Origin: an uncultured Elusimicrobium sp. | Lineage (GTDB): Bacteria; Elusimicrobiota; Elusimicrobia; Elusimicrobiales; Elusimicrobiaceae | Assembly (NCBI GenBank): GCA_937891135.1 | Contig: CALAFB010000004.1 | Location: forward strand, 62,001 to 126,000 | DNA: 64,000 nt | Direction of reading: 5' to 3' | In this document: positions 17,523 to 25,375 of the stretch, in pieces | Layout: every line of letters begins with the position of its first letter | Position numbering within the stretch: the first letter of the stretch is position 1 | Notes under the pieces: model-generated | Databases searched by the model: none | Seen by the model: only the letters and a program-made list of their open reading frames with translations | Told to the model about the DNA's origin: nothing | Program-made: the position numbers and the translations under genes

Positions 17523-18347
17523 ATGAAGAAAAGCACTTGGATTTGGATTGGCATTTTAGTTGTATTTATTAGTGGGGGGCTGCTCTATCGCCATTTTGCA
17601 CAAGAAGTAGATTCCCGCGGGGCCACCCGCCTGATGCGCGCACTAGAAGAAAATGATATAGATAAAATGCGTAAATTATTGGAAAATTCTCCGGATGTAC
17701 ACGCCCGGGATAAATCCGGCCAAACTGCTTTATTTTATGCGGCACATTATGCCCAAGACCCGATTGTTTTACATAAATTGATTGCTGCCGGAGCAGATAC
17801 GCTAGCCACAGATAAGCACGGTTATACGCCCCTAATGGTTGCCGCGCAGTATAATCCTTCCCCCCGCATTGTACTGACGCTAGCCCGCTATGGACGCTTT
17901 TTAGCCCCCCAAACAAACAATAAAAATAAAGCCCTCGCCATAGCTGCTCAACATAACAATGCGGCCGTGATTAAAACATTACTTACCACCGGGGCAGACC
18001 CGGTTACTGAATCCGGGACCAATGCTGCTGAACTATTAGCCGTAAATCCGCACCTTTCCGAACAGGAAAAAACCGATTGGCGGCACATTATGTTAGTGCT
18101 GGAAATTTTAGAAGCACGGGAGAAATTCCAACGGGAAAATTATCCAAAACATTCGGGAAAATCCCAAAATACCCCCGTTAAAAAGCAAACCGTTCCTGCA
18201 GAAACCTCCAAACAAAAACCTACCGCTACACCGCTGCCGGACCCGCTCCCCGTATCGCCAGAGGCGCCGGTTTTTATTACACAACCGCAAGACCTTGCTC
18301 CCACATCCCTCCAAAAAAATGAGGAAATAGCACCTCTTGAAAAATAA
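17523..18347 (+). CDS. Membrane-anchored ankyrin-repeat protein
   Basis: 274 residues. One N-terminal membrane helix (STWIWIGILVVFISGGLLY, about 4-22) anchors a domain that should lie in the periplasm. Ankyrin repeats at about 35-165 show SGQTALFYAAHY, HGYTPLMVAAQY, NKALAIAAQHNNAAVIKTLL and TNAAELLAVN. The last 80 residues are Pro/Thr/Lys-rich and probably disordered. Partner and role are unknown. A possible -10 TAAAAT ends only 6 bp before the ATG and no Shine-Dalgarno is seen, so the message may be leaderless. Confidence 0.82.
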   Translation: MKKSTWIWIGILVVFISGGLLYRHFAQEVDSRGATRLMRALEENDIDKMRKLLENSPDVHARDKSGQTALFYAAHYAQDPIVLHKLIAAGADTLATDKHGYTPLMVAAQYNPSPRIVLTLARYGRFLAPQTNNKNKALAIAAQHNNAAVIKTLLTTGADPVTESGTNAAELLAVNPHLSEQEKTDWRHIMLVLEILEAREKFQRENYPKHSGKSQNTPVKKQTVPAETSKQKPTATPLPDPLPVSPEAPVFITQPQDLAPTSLQKNEEIAPLEK

Positions 18348-18350
18348 CCA

Positions 18351-18377
18351 TTTACAAATGTACATATTTGTTATAAT
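18351..18377 (+). promoter_or_regulatory. Promoter of the arginine decarboxylase gene, with an inverted repeat
   Basis: TTTACA (18351-18356) and TATAAT (18372-18377) are 15 bp apart. The spacer carries an inverted repeat ACAAAT/ATTTGT (18354-18359 with 18366-18371) between the two boxes, a place where a repressor could bind. The operator role is inference. Confidence 0.45.
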
Positions 18378-18420
18378 ATATACATACTTATTTTAACCAA
18401 CAAGGAGCGTGGAAACACAC

Positions 18421-18972
18421 ATGTACGAAGCGTTTGTACCGAAGGAAATCTTCCTTACCAAAGGAATCGGCCGTCATAAAGAAAAACTCGCAAGTTTTGA
18501 AGAAGCCTTGCGCGATGCTAAAATTGCCAGTTTTAACTTGGTGCCTGTTTCCAGTATTTTCCCGCCCGGCTGTAAAACCGTACCGGTGGAAAAAGGACTC
18601 AAAAAATTACATGCAGGCCAAATTTTGCATTGTGTGATCAGCCGTAATACCAGCAACGAATACCGCCGTATGATTGCGGCATCCGTTGGCGTGGCTATTC
18701 CGAAAGACCGCACGCACCACGGGTATTTGTCCGAACACCACAGTTTCGGTGAGACCGACAAGCAAGCCGGAGATTATGCCGAAGACTTGGCGGCGCTTAT
18801 GTTATCCACTACGTTGGGAATTGACTTTGATAATGACACCACGTGGGATAAAAAAGAAGAAATTTGGAAAATGAGCGGCAAAATCGTCCGCACTTCTAAC
18901 ATCACTCAATCGGCTGTATGTGCCAACGGGGTATGGACCACCGTTATTGCCGCGGCCGTGTTTGTAAACTAA
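18421..18972 (+). CDS. pdaD: Pyruvoyl-dependent arginine decarboxylase
   Basis: 183 residues. The self-cleavage site is expected between Ser44 and Ser45 in [10 protein letters not shown], which generates the pyruvoyl group on the larger fragment, as in the archaeal PdaD family. Further family blocks are [23 protein letters not shown] and the end [13 protein letters not shown] [15 protein letters not shown]. It converts arginine to agmatine. AAGGAG ends 13 nt before the ATG at 18421, and a GTG at 18409 is too close to that site, so ATG is preferred though the spacing is long. The next gene would process agmatine. Confidence 0.92.
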   Translation: MYEAFVPKEIFLTKGIGRHKEKLASFEEALRDAKIASFNLVPVSSIFPPGCKTVPVEKGLKKLHAGQILHCVISRNTSNEYRRMIAASVGVAIPKDRTHHGYLSEHHSFGETDKQAGDYAEDLAALMLSTTLGIDFDNDTTWDKKEEIWKMSGKIVRTSNITQSAVCANGVWTTVIAAAVFVN

Positions 18973-18989
18973 TTATCACAGGAATTTTT

Positions 18990-19865
18990 GTGAGCGACAA
19001 CGTACAAACTGATAAATTTATGGGGCTAGAGAGCAAAAACAGCGCTCTAGCCTCTTGTAAATTCGTAGTAGTGCCTGTGCCGTTTGAGAAAACGGTTTGT
19101 TACGGGCATGGTACTGCCAAAGGGCCGGCGGCCGTCATAGAAGCTTCCACACAAATTGAACTGTGGGACGAAGAAACCAAGACCGAAACCTGGGAACTGG
19201 GCATTAACACCCAACCTGCCGTTAATTGCAAAGGTTCCACCAATACGGTATTTAAAAACATTGATAAAACGGTACGCAATTTAATGAAATACAAAGCTAT
19301 TCCGTTTTACATTGGCGGGGAACATACCGTTACGCAAGCCTTGGCCCAACCGTACATTGATAAGTACAAAAACTTAAGTATTTTGCATTTTGATGCCCAT
19401 GCAGATTTGCGCGAAACATTTGAAGGTACGCCCAAATCGCACGCGTGTGCGTTATATCCGGCGTCGCGGCAAGTGCCGGTGGTGCAGGTGGGGATCCGTA
19501 GCGTAGCCAGCGAAGAAAAACAATACTGTAATGCCGGCAAGGTAACCACATTCTTAATGCATGAACACCGCGACGTGAAAAAACTCATCCCGCAAGTGCT
19601 TAAAAAATTGACCGATACCGTATATATCACGATTGACGTGGACGGCTTTGACCCGTCCGTCATTCCGGCAACGGGCACGCCGCAACCCGGCGGATTTATG
19701 TGGTATGAAGCGTTGGACTTATTCCGCGAAGTCATCAAGCACAAAAAAATTGTGGCCGTTGACGTAGTGGAAGCGTGTGCGCGCAAGGCAGACACGATTA
19801 CAGAGTTTAACGTCTCTAAACTCATTTACCGCTTAATGGGCTACTTGGCGGTAAAGAAAAAATAA
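18990..19865 (+). CDS. speB: Agmatinase/arginase family ureohydrolase
   Basis: 291 residues starting at a GTG with AGGA 6 nt upstream. The manganese ligands are in GGEHTVTQAL, FDAHADLR and DVDGFDPSVIP, and the substrate loop TGTPQPGGF is intact. Placement 17 bp after a pyruvoyl arginine decarboxylase strongly suggests agmatine to putrescine plus urea, completing polyamine synthesis. Arginase activity cannot be excluded from sequence alone. The frame is open upstream within pdaD, but that extension has no family match. A terminator follows. Confidence 0.92.
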   Translation: MSDNVQTDKFMGLESKNSALASCKFVVVPVPFEKTVCYGHGTAKGPAAVIEASTQIELWDEETKTETWELGINTQPAVNCKGSTNTVFKNIDKTVRNLMKYKAIPFYIGGEHTVTQALAQPYIDKYKNLSILHFDAHADLRETFEGTPKSHACALYPASRQVPVVQVGIRSVASEEKQYCNAGKVTTFLMHEHRDVKKLIPQVLKKLTDTVYITIDVDGFDPSVIPATGTPQPGGFMWYEALDLFREVIKHKKIVAVDVVEACARKADTITEFNVSKLIYRLMGYLAVKKK

Positions 19866-19892
19866 ACATACTGTATTATCTATATAAACATG

Positions 19893-19925
19893 CCCTCGGA
19901 TATCAAAACAATCCGGGGGTTTGTA
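19893..19925 (+). terminator. Intrinsic terminator after speB
   Basis: Stem CCCTCGGAT / ATCCGGGGG (19893-19901 with 19911-19919, one G-U pair) followed by TTTGT. It lies between convergent speB and the reverse pilin gene. Confidence 0.8.
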
Positions 19926-20675
19926 TTATTCTGTAATTAATCCTAGTTTATTACAAAGTGTTCTTTCTTCTACAGAGTTATGCACTTTTTGGCATGTCAT
20001 TTTTCCGCGATAGGATGAAGTGCTATGCCAGCGGTAGAGTCGTATTGCTATCAAACATGTACCAAAACACCTTCCCCAATCGTTTTGATGGCCGGGGCAG
20101 TAATTGAAACTTGCTGCTTCTGGATAATCTGCCATCCATAGAAAATGATCGGGTCCGCATGCATAGGAATCAGCATGTCCATTGGATGATGTACGTGGAC
20201 AAGGGAGATTAATATCCAAATCTTCCAGTTTGTTGGTGTATTTCCCATTTCTTAGGTAATAAACTTCTTGTGCTGTTTGAAGTGTTTTTAAATCGGGGAA
20301 CCACTTTTTAGTTTTGGAAATCCTGGTTGCTTGTTGATACTGCGGCAAGGCTACCGCTGCCAAAATGCCGATGATGAGGATGACGACGAGCAGTTCTATG
20401 AGGGTAAAGCCGCGGGACACACGCTCCGTCACCCCGCAGGCCCGTAATGCGGGGTATAACGTGTCGGCCGCCCCTATATCCCGCATACCAACACTGCGGG
20501 ATGACGAGGGGCGGAGGGTAAAACCGCTGTTATTAAATAAAGCGCGCCGTTGTAGGTCAGGTTCTACCTGACAATTAGTAAGGTTGTTTTTTCCTTTTAC
20601 GGAGGTATTGTCAGGCAAAGCCTGACCTACCCAATTATTTTGCGTTTTTCCCCGCCGGGTGATTTTATTTTTCAT
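19926..20675 (-). CDS. Type IV pilin-like protein with a very long leader peptide
   Basis: 249 residues. The prepilin site is predicted as G89|F90 in [13 protein letters not shown], so about 89 residues precede cleavage instead of the usual 6-25. The mature part runs through ALPQYQQATR, then VYYLRNGKYTNKLEDLD and a cysteine-containing head. The leader begins [13 protein letters not shown], nearly the same as the pilin at 33392, and then encodes two blocks of DNA palindromes read in frame. An earlier GFTL (residues 51-54) repeats the pilin start. The ATG at 20675 has AAAGGAG at 6 nt, the best site in the region, so I take the long form; initiation inside the insert cannot be excluded. Confidence 0.82.
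   Translation of the reverse strand: MKNKITRRGKTQNNWVGQALPDNTSVKGKNNLTNCQVEPDLQRRALFNNSGFTLRPSSSRSVGMRDIGAADTLYPALRACGVTERVSRGFTLIELLVVILIIGILAAVALPQYQQATRISKTKKWFPDLKTLQTAQEVYYLRNGKYTNKLEDLDINLPCPRTSSNGHADSYACGPDHFLWMADYPEAASFNYCPGHQNDWGRCFGTCLIAIRLYRWHSTSSYRGKMTCQKVHNSVEERTLCNKLGLITE
20400..20525. repeat. Palindromic insertion flanked by 12-bp direct repeats
   Basis: Two hairpin-forming palindromes lie in tandem: CCCCGCA/TGCGGGG (20432-20438 with 20448-20454), and ATCCCGCA/TGCGGGAT (20478-20485 with 20495-20502) nested in CCGCCCCT/AGGGGCGG (20468-20475 with 20507-20514). They sit between near-identical direct repeats GAGGGTAAAGCC (20400-20411) and GAGGGTAAAACC (20514-20525), which encode the two GFTL copies of the pilin. 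The pattern suggests a palindromic element inserted, or a duplicated segment, inside the pilin leader without breaking the frame. Confidence 0.7.
20552..20630. repeat. Inverted repeat pair within the pilin leader peptide region
   Basis: Two small hairpins, GTCAGG/CCTGAC (20556-20561 with 20567-20572) and GTCAGGC/GCCTGAC (20610-20616 with 20620-20626), are themselves inverted copies: GTAGGTCAGG (20552-20561) is the exact complement of CCTGACCTAC (20621-20630). The unit looks like a REP-type intergenic repeat but is translated as part of the pilin leader peptide. Confidence 0.65.
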
Positions 20676-20960
20676 GTTCGTCTCCTTTAGCAATTATTTC
20701 CAATTTCTCTGTTTAAGGAGACACACAAAACGGCCATTGTACCTAGGTCTAGATAAATCCCTCAATATAACAGCCGCGGCTTGCTACTAAGTAACAAACA
20801 CTCGGCACCCTGTCTCCAAGGGATCAGCTTGGATATAGGGTGCCTCAAACGACCATTTTTGGATTTATCTAGGACTTGCTAACAAGTCATCTGCGTTTGC
20901 AGTTCCAAAAACAAAGTAAAATTGTACCTATAGTATAATAAAAAAACGTCGTAATAACAA
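20676..20960 (-). promoter_or_regulatory. Promoter and structured RNA leader, copy 2 (pilin)
   Basis: Reverse strand. The promoter is TTGTTA-17-TATACT (20955-20960 and 20932-20937), the same as copy 1. Elements in order are TTTTTGG, hairpin CTGC/GCAG (20891-20902), hairpin GACTTG/CAAGTC (20873-20888), then a 12-bp perfect long-range helix (20861-20872 with 20749-20760). Inside it CCAAAAA, AATGGTCG (20850-20857) pairs with CGGCTGTT (20769-20776) using G-U pairs. The large inner hairpin is GGCACCCT/AGGGTGCC (20804-20811 with 20837-20844), whose tip CAAGCTGATCCCTTG is identical to copy 1. Plus-strand CGGCCAT (20731-20737) is the alternative partner segment. Confidence 0.8.
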
Positions 20961-20970
20961 GGTAACCAGC

Positions 20971-21013
20971 CGGGGCACAAGTTCCTTGGGACTCAGGAAC
21001 CTAGCAGACCCCG
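20971..21013. repeat. Hairpin between a YgjP-like gene and the pilin promoter
   Basis: CGGGG/CCCCG (20971-20975 with 21009-21013) encloses GTTCC/GGAAC (20981-20985 with 20996-21000). It lies past the end of the reverse YgjP-like gene. There is no U-tract on the reverse strand, so it is not a standard terminator; it may protect an mRNA 3' end or be an unrelated palindrome. Confidence 0.4.
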
Positions 21014-21037
21014 ATAAGAATAATCTAAAAGAATGTG

Positions 21038-21688
21038 TTATTGGTTAGAAGGTGTAGGCGGTTGGTAGGTTAATTCTACATCCGCAAAAATAGCATCTTT
21101 ATTTTCGTTGAGCCAGCGACGGTGTAATTTGTAGTCCGGCGCAAACTGAGCCACTAACTGCCAGTATTCGGCCCCGTGGTTCATATAGGTTAAATGGCAC
21201 AACTCGTGCACCATTAAATAATCCTGCACAGCCAGCGGCATTTTGACAATACGATACGAGAAATTAAGGTTTTTTTTGCCCGAACAACTGGCCCACAATG
21301 TGCGTTGGTCTTTAATAAAAATTTGGTTAAATGCTACGCCCATTTTCTGCGCCCATTCGGCGGTTTTGGCGGTTAAGGTTTCGCGGGCTTTTTCGCGCAG
21401 CCAATCCGTAACGAGTTGGGACGGACTATCCTGCTCGGTCTGCAAATACACGTGAAATACTTGCCCGTCAAACGCTACGCCCGGTTCCTGGTCCGGCGTC
21501 AAATACATTTGCACCGGGAATAAGTCCCCATTATACAGTACTTGGTTCTCGTGCGGCACTAGGGCAGCGGGGGTACCGTCTTTAGCTTCTTGGGCAGCCG
21601 GTTGTGTGCCAAAAACTTCGGGTAAATCCTTTTTAAGGCGTTGTAAGAATAGTTTTACATCACTAATTACACTTTGCGTATCTGCCAT
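21038..21688 (-). CDS. YgjP-like M48-type metallopeptidase domain protein (DUF45)
   Basis: 216 residues. The zinc motif is HELCHLTYMNHGAEYW (HExxH plus a third His), preceded by LWASCSGKKNLNFSYRIVKMP, which matches the YgjP/DUF45 block where a substrate-side strand leads to the metal helix. The N-terminal half carries short beta strands (VLYNGDLFPVQMYL). The family is a predicted cytosolic metalloprotease of unknown substrate. It starts at an ATG with weak upstream signals and is a single-gene unit. Confidence 0.85.
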   Translation of the reverse strand: MADTQSVISDVKLFLQRLKKDLPEVFGTQPAAQEAKDGTPAALVPHENQVLYNGDLFPVQMYLTPDQEPGVAFDGQVFHVYLQTEQDSPSQLVTDWLREKARETLTAKTAEWAQKMGVAFNQIFIKDQRTLWASCSGKKNLNFSYRIVKMPLAVQDYLMVHELCHLTYMNHGAEYWQLVAQFAPDYKLHRRWLNENKDAIFADVELTYQPPTPSNQ

Positions 21689-21714
21689 AATTATATTATA
21701 GCAAACTTATGAAG

Positions 21715-22011
21715 TTGGATTTTTGGAATGATTTTTATTATACTATAGATACAATTTTACTCTGTTTTTGGAACCGTATGTGGAATACGGAGCACTTTTG
21801 ACAAGTACTCGTTCTCTCCAAAAATAGCCTATAAGAGCATAAAATAAACGGATTAATTACCCGTTTGCTTTATGCTTAATGTTTATCGTTTTGACGGTAA
21901 ATTACGGCTATTTGTAAGGGTGCTGAGAACGAGTTTCCCAACAACATAGCCGTTTTATATGGATTTCCCGGGACAGGTAAGTTGAAACTAAATAGATTAG
22001 GAGAATATATT
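21715..22011 (+). promoter_or_regulatory. Promoter and structured RNA leader, copy 3 (pilin)
   Basis: Forward strand. Promoter TTGGAT-18-TATACT (21715-21720 and 21739-21744). Then TTTTTGG, hairpin CCGTAT/ATACGG (21774-21779 with 21785-21790), and the long-range helix ACTCGTTCTC/GAGAACGAGT (21807-21816 with 21925-21934, perfect). Inside are CCAAAAA, AAATAGCC/GGCTATTT (21822-21829 with 21906-21913), inner hairpin AGCATAAA/TTTATGCT (21836-21843 with 21869-21876) and hairpin TTTATCG/CGGTAAA. ATAGCCGT (21946-21953) is a perfect alternative partner for ACGGCTAT (21904-21911). AGGAG precedes the pilin ATG. Confidence 0.82.
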
Positions 22012-22515
22012 ATGAAAAATGCAGTAAAAAATAGTTATTTCACGAAAGGTTTTACGCTGATTGAACTTTTAGTCGGGGTACTCATCATTGGCATTTTAGC
22101 CGCGGTGGCCCTGCCGCAATACCAATTAGCCGTAGAAAAATCCCGCGGGATAGAAGTACTTAATTTTTTACGCACAGTTTTACAAGCAGAACAGATTTAT
22201 TATTTAGCCAACGGAACAACAACCGCTGATTGGGCTGCATTAGAGATGGATTTTCCTGCCGCACAAGGCACTCGGTTTACTATTAAAGATACAACGTATT
22301 CTATCAATATGAAAGATAGTCTGCCTGTGAGTTTAACAGGCATAAGAACCTACCAATCTCAAACTTATATTTTACAAGCTAACTTTAATAACCCTAAGAC
22401 TGAGTGGAAAATAGTTTGTGCTGCTGAAGAAGGAAACAATTTTTGCCAGTTGTTAGGATTTTCTGCGGTTCCGTACACAACGGGCGGATATGGTAATTAT
22501 TACCAATATAAATAA
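22012..22515 (+). CDS. Type IV pilin-like protein
   Basis: 167 residues. Predicted cleavage is G13|F14 in [17 protein letters not shown]; the Gly in LLVGV replaces the Val seen in the other copies. The stalk runs to ALPQYQLAVEKSRG, then IYYLANGTTTADWAALEMDF. The head has two cysteines (IVCAAEEGNNFCQLLGF), possibly a disulfide loop as in PilE/PilA. The ATG at 22012 follows TAGGAG at 9 nt; the frame is open 10 codons upstream but without a ribosome site. No pilus assembly genes are adjacent. Confidence 0.88.
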   Translation: MKNAVKNSYFTKGFTLIELLVGVLIIGILAAVALPQYQLAVEKSRGIEVLNFLRTVLQAEQIYYLANGTTTADWAALEMDFPAAQGTRFTIKDTTYSINMKDSLPVSLTGIRTYQSQTYILQANFNNPKTEWKIVCAAEEGNNFCQLLGFSAVPYTTGGYGNYYQYK

Positions 22516-22545
22516 TTGTAAAAAACCGTTTGTAGATTTTATAAA

Positions 22546-22573
22546 GGGGGCAAGTGCTAAAACTTGCCCCCTT
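22546..22573. terminator. Terminator between the pilin and gcvPB
   Basis: A 9-bp stem GGGGGCAAG / CTTGCCCCC (22546-22554 with 22563-22571) lies between convergent genes. Short T runs on either side suggest bidirectional use. Confidence 0.75.
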
Positions 22574-22586
22574 CCATACTAAATAC

Positions 22587-24035
22587 TTACCACCGCAAGT
22601 TCGGTTGCCGCGCGGCACTTACTTCATCAATCCGTTTGACGGGTTGATGGTGCGGGGCTTCCTTCACTACCTGCGGGCCCGTTTGGATTTCCTGATAGAT
22701 TTGTTCCATAGCGGTTACAAATGCATCCAGCATCTCTTTATTTTCCGTTTCCGTTGGCTCTACCATGAGAGCCTCCGGCACAATGAGCGGGAAATAAATC
22801 GTCGGCGCGTAAAACCCGTAGTCTAAGAGGCGTTTTGCAATATCGGACGTATGCACCCCGGTGGTATGCGGGTCCGGCGGGGTCAGCACACACTCGTGCA
22901 TGCAGGTTCTGTCAAAAAACGCATTGAATTTTCCTTTCAAACACGCCCGCACATAATTGGCATTTAAAATGGCGTTTTCGGCAATATTTTTAAGTGTTTT
23001 ACCGTCAAATTGGCGCAAATAACAATATCCGCGGATGATTACTGCCATGTTGCCGTAAAAGGCTTTCATGCGGTTGTTACTTTCCGGGCGGTTATCTGCT
23101 AGCGTATATTTGCCGTCTACATACGATACAATCGGGTGCGGTAAGAACGGGGCTACGTGTTTGGCCGCCCCTACAGGCCCGGAACCCGGGCCGCCGCCCC
23201 CGTGCGGAGCTGCAAATGTTTTATGCAAGTTTAAGTGCATAATATCTACGCCAAAATCAGCCGGTTTGGCTAGACCGATGAGCGCATTAAAATTCGCTCC
23301 GTCCATATAAAGTAGGGCTCCTACGCTGTGAACCAGTTCGGCAATTTTTTTAATGTCCGGTTCAAAAAGCCCGACGGTATTTGGTACGGTTAGCATAACA
23401 ACGGCTGTTTTTTCAGATAATGCCGCTTTTAGGGCTTCTTTATCTACGCAGCCGTTCGGAGCGGATTTAATATTTACCACGTGATACCCCGCCATATTGG
23501 CGGTAGCCGGGTTGGTGCCGTGGGCAGTATCGGGCACGATCACTTCGCAGCGGCCTTTATCGCCCTGGGCATCATGATAGGCCCGTGCGGTTAAAATACC
23601 GGTTAATTCTCCGTGTGCTCCGGCAGCGGGTTGCAACGTAAAAGCCGCTAACCCGGTAATTTCTTTTAAAAATTCCTGCAAGTGATACGCCAGTTCCAAC
23701 GTACCCTGTACGGCACTTTCCGGCGCAAACGGATGGGCAGTAGCAAACCCTGGCAATACACTTAACGTATCATAGGCTTTGGGGTTGTACTTCATCGTGC
23801 ACGACCCTAGCGGATAGAACTGGGCATCTAAACTGTAATTCTCTTGGGAAAGCCGCGTAAAATGCCGTACGGTGTCAAACTCGCTAAGTTCCGGAAGTTT
23901 GGGACTATCTTTGCGTAAATAATTGGCAGGTAAATACGCGGCCACGTGTTTTTGGACCGTTTCAAAACGTATACCACGGCGGCCCGGGCGGGATTTTTCT
24001 ATAGAAAGTTCGCTCTGTTTCAAAATTTCTTGCAT
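22587..24035 (-). CDS. gcvPB: Glycine dehydrogenase (decarboxylating) subunit 2
   Basis: 482 residues. The PLP lysine lies in NLHKTFAAPHGGGGPGSGP, and the glycine-rich loop, SYVDGKY and the conserved PGFATAHPF and QLYPLGSCTMKYNPK-like FYPLGSCTMKYNPK blocks identify the B subunit of the split P-protein. With subunit 1 it decarboxylates glycine and passes the aminomethyl group to the lipoyl arm of GcvH. It starts 1 bp after the gcvPA stop and is last in the reverse gcvT-gcvH-gcvPA-gcvPB operon. Confidence 0.96.
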   Translation of the reverse strand: MQEILKQSELSIEKSRPGRRGIRFETVQKHVAAYLPANYLRKDSPKLPELSEFDTVRHFTRLSQENYSLDAQFYPLGSCTMKYNPKAYDTLSVLPGFATAHPFAPESAVQGTLELAYHLQEFLKEITGLAAFTLQPAAGAHGELTGILTARAYHDAQGDKGRCEVIVPDTAHGTNPATANMAGYHVVNIKSAPNGCVDKEALKAALSEKTAVVMLTVPNTVGLFEPDIKKIAELVHSVGALLYMDGANFNALIGLAKPADFGVDIMHLNLHKTFAAPHGGGGPGSGPVGAAKHVAPFLPHPIVSYVDGKYTLADNRPESNNRMKAFYGNMAVIIRGYCYLRQFDGKTLKNIAENAILNANYVRACLKGKFNAFFDRTCMHECVLTPPDPHTTGVHTSDIAKRLLDYGFYAPTIYFPLIVPEALMVEPTETENKEMLDAFVTAMEQIYQEIQTGPQVVKEAPHHQPVKRIDEVSAARQPNLRW

Positions 24036-24036
24036 C

Positions 24037-25362
24037 TTACAACCCCCTCAAGGCCGTTGTATAAGCCTGTAAATCCTCTTCCGTGCGTAGTTCGGTAACG
24101 CACACTAATAGGCAGTTTGTCATTTGCGGGCAACATTGACCCAGGTCATACCCGGCGGCAATGCCTTGCTGTTCCAGCGCACTAATTATTTGCGCAGCCG
24201 GACGCGGGCAAGTAACCACAAACTCGTTAAAAAACGCGGCCCCTGTACCGGCTTTGAAACCCGGTACCTGGTTAATACGTTCCGCTAATTGGTGGGCGCG
24301 CTCCACATTTAGTTCCGCTACCTCCTTTAACCCTTGCGGCCCTAACAGTGTTAAATAAATGACCGCATTTAAAGCACACAGGGCTTCATTGGAACAAATG
24401 TTAGAGGCGGCTTTTTCGCGCCGGATATGTTGTTCGCGCGCTTGCAGCGTAAGCACAAAAGCACGTTTGCCGTCTTTATCTTGGGCGATACCTACTAAGC
24501 GGCCCGGCAGTTGACGTACATAGGCTTTTTTAGCCGTTAAAACACCCAGCCCCGGCCCGCCAAAACTAACGGGATTGCCAAGCGGCTGGCCTTCACATAC
24601 GGCAAAGTCTGCGTTATATTCCCCAGGGGTTTGTACTACACCCAATGAAATGGGATTTACGACAGCCACCAGTAACGCTCCCGCCGCGTGAACGGCTTCG
24701 GAAACAGCTTGTGCTTCTTCCAAATTCCCTAAAAAGTTAGGGGTTTGTAAAATAAAACAAGCTGTTTTGTCAGATAGTTGGTCTTTTAAATCGGGTAAAG
24801 ATAACGTCCCGTTTTGTTGTACTTTGGCTTCCGTAAGGGTAATACCCATGTGGCGCGTATACGTTTGTAATACTTCTTTATAATGCGGATGTAAGAGCGT
24901 AGAAATGATTATTTCGCTGCGGTCCGTAATACGGCAAGCGGCCAGGGCAGCTTCCGTCATGGCAGTAGCACCGTCGTAATGAGAGGCGGTGGCTACGTCC
25001 ATACCCATTAACGCGCACATACAACTTTGAAATTCGTAAATGGTTTGCAGCGTACCCTGGCTGGCTTCGGCCTGGTACGGTGTATAGGCGGTTAAAAATT
25101 CGCCGCGGCTGGAAAGAGCCGGAACTGCCGCCGGGATAAAATGTTCATACATACCTGCGCCGATAAAATTTTTTAAAGATTTATTTTTAGCGGCTAAGGC
25201 ATGTAAATGGGCGGTTAATTCCTGCTCCGTCAAAGCAGCAGGTAACTTAAACGCCGGGTATAAGAATTTTTCAGGAATTTGGGCAAGCAGCTCTTGAATA
25301 TCTTTTGCACCGATTTTGGCAAGCATTTGCTGCTGGTCTTCTTTCGTATGGGGAATAAACAT
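24037..25362 (-). CDS. gcvPA: Glycine dehydrogenase (decarboxylating) subunit 1
   Basis: 441 residues. The start FIPHTKEDQQQMLAKIG and blocks YTPYQAEASQGTLQTIYEFQ and REKAASNICSNEALCAL are typical of the A subunit of the two-piece P-protein. It pairs with GcvPB; together they form the active PLP enzyme. AAGGAG lies 5 nt before the ATG. A terminator-like hairpin stands between gcvH and this gene, so expression of the P-protein may be lower than that of T and H. Confidence 0.96.
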   Translation of the reverse strand: MFIPHTKEDQQQMLAKIGAKDIQELLAQIPEKFLYPAFKLPAALTEQELTAHLHALAAKNKSLKNFIGAGMYEHFIPAAVPALSSRGEFLTAYTPYQAEASQGTLQTIYEFQSCMCALMGMDVATASHYDGATAMTEAALAACRITDRSEIIISTLLHPHYKEVLQTYTRHMGITLTEAKVQQNGTLSLPDLKDQLSDKTACFILQTPNFLGNLEEAQAVSEAVHAAGALLVAVVNPISLGVVQTPGEYNADFAVCEGQPLGNPVSFGGPGLGVLTAKKAYVRQLPGRLVGIAQDKDGKRAFVLTLQAREQHIRREKAASNICSNEALCALNAVIYLTLLGPQGLKEVAELNVERAHQLAERINQVPGFKAGTGAAFFNEFVVTCPRPAAQIISALEQQGIAAGYDLGQCCPQMTNCLLVCVTELRTEEDLQAYTTALRGL

Positions 25363-25375
25363 AAGACTCCTTTAT

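Noticed and set aside
20432..20630. A CRISPR array
   Set aside because: The palindromes are not regularly spaced copies of one repeat and no cas gene is near.
20400..20650. An insertion sequence
   Set aside because: Palindromes and direct repeats are present but there is no transposase frame; it is at most a non-autonomous repeat.
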